A DNA stretch of 43,376 nt, taken from CAYUUP01 sp964447925. Lineage in GTDB: Bacteria; Bacillota; Clostridia; Oscillospirales; Oscillospiraceae. Location of the stretch: the NCBI GenBank assembly GCA_964447925.1, contig CAYUUP010000003.1, forward strand, positions 1-43,376, given 5' to 3'. The position numbers and the translations under genes were made by a program. Below are positions 42,480 through 43,376 of the stretch, in pieces. The notes beneath the pieces were generated by a model that did no database searches, had not been told where the DNA came from, and saw nothing but the letters and a program-made list of their open reading frames with translations. Position 1 is the stretch's first letter; each line of letters opens with the position of its first letter.

Positions 42480-42511
42480 GTGCTGATAAAATAGAAATTT
42501 CCCCAAAAGGC

Positions 42512-42540
42512 TTGACAGGCGGACGCAGCCGACCCATAAT
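42512..42540 (+). promoter_or_regulatory. Plus-strand promoter facing the surface-protein promoter
   Basis: TTGACA (42512-42517), 17-base spacer, CATAAT (42535-42540). No plus-strand gene follows. Confidence 0.5.
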
Positions 42541-42559
42541 GTGCTGTGCTGTGCTGTGC
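42540..42559. repeat. Four tandem copies of TGTGC
   Basis: A perfect 5-base repeat (4 units) lying between the -10 elements of two face-to-face promoters. Copy number could vary by slippage. Confidence 0.9.
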
Positions 42560-42561
42560 AA

Positions 42562-42590
42562 ATTCTGCGCGGTTTAGCATAGCCTGTCAA
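42562..42590 (-). promoter_or_regulatory. Promoter of the surface-protein gene
   Basis: Minus strand TTGACA, 17-base spacer, CAGAAT. The -35 region and following bases (TTGACAGGC) are an inverted copy of those of the facing promoter at 42512. Predicted start near 42555. The gap 42307-42661 contains only these promoters, the leader hairpins and the TGTGC repeat. Confidence 0.6.
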
Positions 42591-42661
42591 ATCCCTTCCG
42601 AAAATATTTAAGCCCGCACCACAGGCGCTTCCACGGTGTGTCCGCCCCTTGATATGCCTCC

Positions 42662-43376
42662 TTAGTCCATGGAGGTGGTGAGTACCTTTTTCAGCCGGGC
42701 GAAGCGGGGCAGGGAATTTTCCTTCACCATGCCTGTCTCCCCCTGAATCAGGGGCAGGGCATAGTCGATGAAGGGCGGCTCAATGCCGTTCCCGGCGGCG
42801 TTAATCCATTCCCGGGGCACCTTCTTCTCCACGTTGGCCACATCGGTCAGGCCAATGAGTTTGGTCTTGCAGATGTATTTGCCGTCCTCCTCTGCCCGCT
42901 CAAAGGCCACCATCTTGTCGGTGACGCCGCCGATGGCGGCGGAGACGGCGGTCTGGCCAGCCAGGTAGGACTCGGCAATGTCGGTGGCGGAGGCCACATG
43001 CGCGCCACACCGCTGGAGCAGGGACAGCTCGATGCCCCGGACCTTGGCCCCGGTTCTCTCCTTGATGATATTCGCCAGTAGGGCGGCAAGCCCCCCCAGC
43101 TGGGCGTGACCGAAGCCGTCTGTGGCGGAGGTCTTAGCCTCGGAGACAAAGGAGCCATCGGCGTAGTGGATGCCCTCGGAGACTGCCACGATGCAGTTGC
43201 CCTTCTCCTTATAGATGGCGGCGGCGTCGGTCAGGAACTGATCCATGTCGAAGTCAGTTTCCGGCAGATAGATGAGGTCAGGCCCCATGTTGTCCAGCCC
43301 GGCCAGGGCGGAGGCGGCGGTGAGCCAGCCGGCGTGACGGCCCATAATCTCGATGATGGTGATCATGCCGGTGTCG
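42662..43376 (-). CDS. 6-phosphofructokinase, probably PPi-dependent type (N-terminus outside window)
   Basis: The C-terminal 238 residues of a phosphofructokinase; the 5' end lies beyond base 43376. The substrate motif MGRHAGWLTAASALA matches the group in which many PPi-dependent enzymes fall (ATP-type PfkA usually reads MGRHCGDL), followed by PDLIYLPE and IVAVSEGIHY. A later GIELSLLQRCGAHVASATD segment binds fructose 6-phosphate. The region that decides ATP versus PPi (GGDD or GGDG loop) is not in the window. Glycolysis in the cytosol. Confidence 0.9.
   Translation of the reverse strand, partial: DTGMITIIEIMGRHAGWLTAASALAGLDNMGPDLIYLPETDFDMDQFLTDAAAIYKEKGNCIVAVSEGIHYADGSFVSEAKTSATDGFGHAQLGGLAALLANIIKERTGAKVRGIELSLLQRCGAHVASATDIAESYLAGQTAVSAAIGGVTDKMVAFERAEEDGKYICKTKLIGLTDVANVEKKVPREWINAAGNGIEPPFIDYALPLIQGETGMVKENSLPRFARLKKVLTTSMD

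Overview
The window looks like a chromosomal segment of an anaerobic Gram-positive Clostridia bacterium, most likely an Oscillospiraceae-type gut organism (Flavonifractor/Lawsonibacter/Oscillibacter neighbourhood). This is inference from AGGAGG-type ribosome sites, sigma-A promoters, moderately high GC, a DUF1934 (YwiB) gene beside an ArgS-like gene, an archaeal/eukaryotic-type prolyl-tRNA synthetase, a PPi-type phosphofructokinase and many Old Yellow Enzyme (OYE) flavoproteins. No rRNA, tRNA, CRISPR array, insertion sequence or prophage gene was recognised.

Layout. (1) 1-5.4 kb is ordinary: a truncated response regulator, murI-ywiB-argS-like (the last without its catalytic core), a HlyIII/PAQR membrane protein and an MsbA-like ABC exporter. 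(2) 5.4-11.05 kb is a minus-strand operon (one FadH/BaiCD-type OYE, then three SnoaL/NTF2-like proteins) divergent from a PucR-type regulator. (3) 11.1-14.5 kb is a CBS-pair protein, an HtrA-like protease and proS. (4) 14.8-24.6 kb is a minus-strand catabolic block: two cyclase/amidohydrolase-family proteins, a beta-keto acid cleavage enzyme (BKACE, DUF849), a small PQ-loop-like membrane protein, a CoA-transferase, a TRAP transporter (DctQ-DctM-DctP), an aldo/keto reductase and two TIGR04076 proteins. It is divergent from a second PucR-type regulator at 24.8-26.3 kb. (5) 26.5-38.6 kb is a plus-strand block with four further OYE paralogues, interleaved with a NodB-type hydrolase, a LysR regulator and an aldehyde dehydrogenase. 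(6) 38.9-43.4 kb holds an anSME-like radical SAM/SPASM protein, a repeat-bearing surface protein and the 3' part of a phosphofructokinase gene.

Working model (inference). Regions 2, 4 and 5 form a roughly 30 kb island for anaerobic import and reductive degradation of one or more unsaturated, probably cyclic, carboxylates. TRAP would import the acid. OYEs would reduce activated C=C bonds. SnoaL-like proteins would dehydrate, isomerise or cyclise. Cyclase-family hydrolases would open rings or amides. BKACE plus CoA-transferase would convert a beta-keto acid into acetoacetate and an acyl-CoA. ALDH and AKR would handle aldehydes and ketones. Two PucR-type and one LysR-type regulator suggest several inducers. 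The substrate cannot be read from the sequence. The strongest candidate for something undescribed is the set of four OYE paralogues whose usual active-site region is replaced by a shared different motif, next to a complete hydrolase/BKACE/CoA-transferase/TRAP set.
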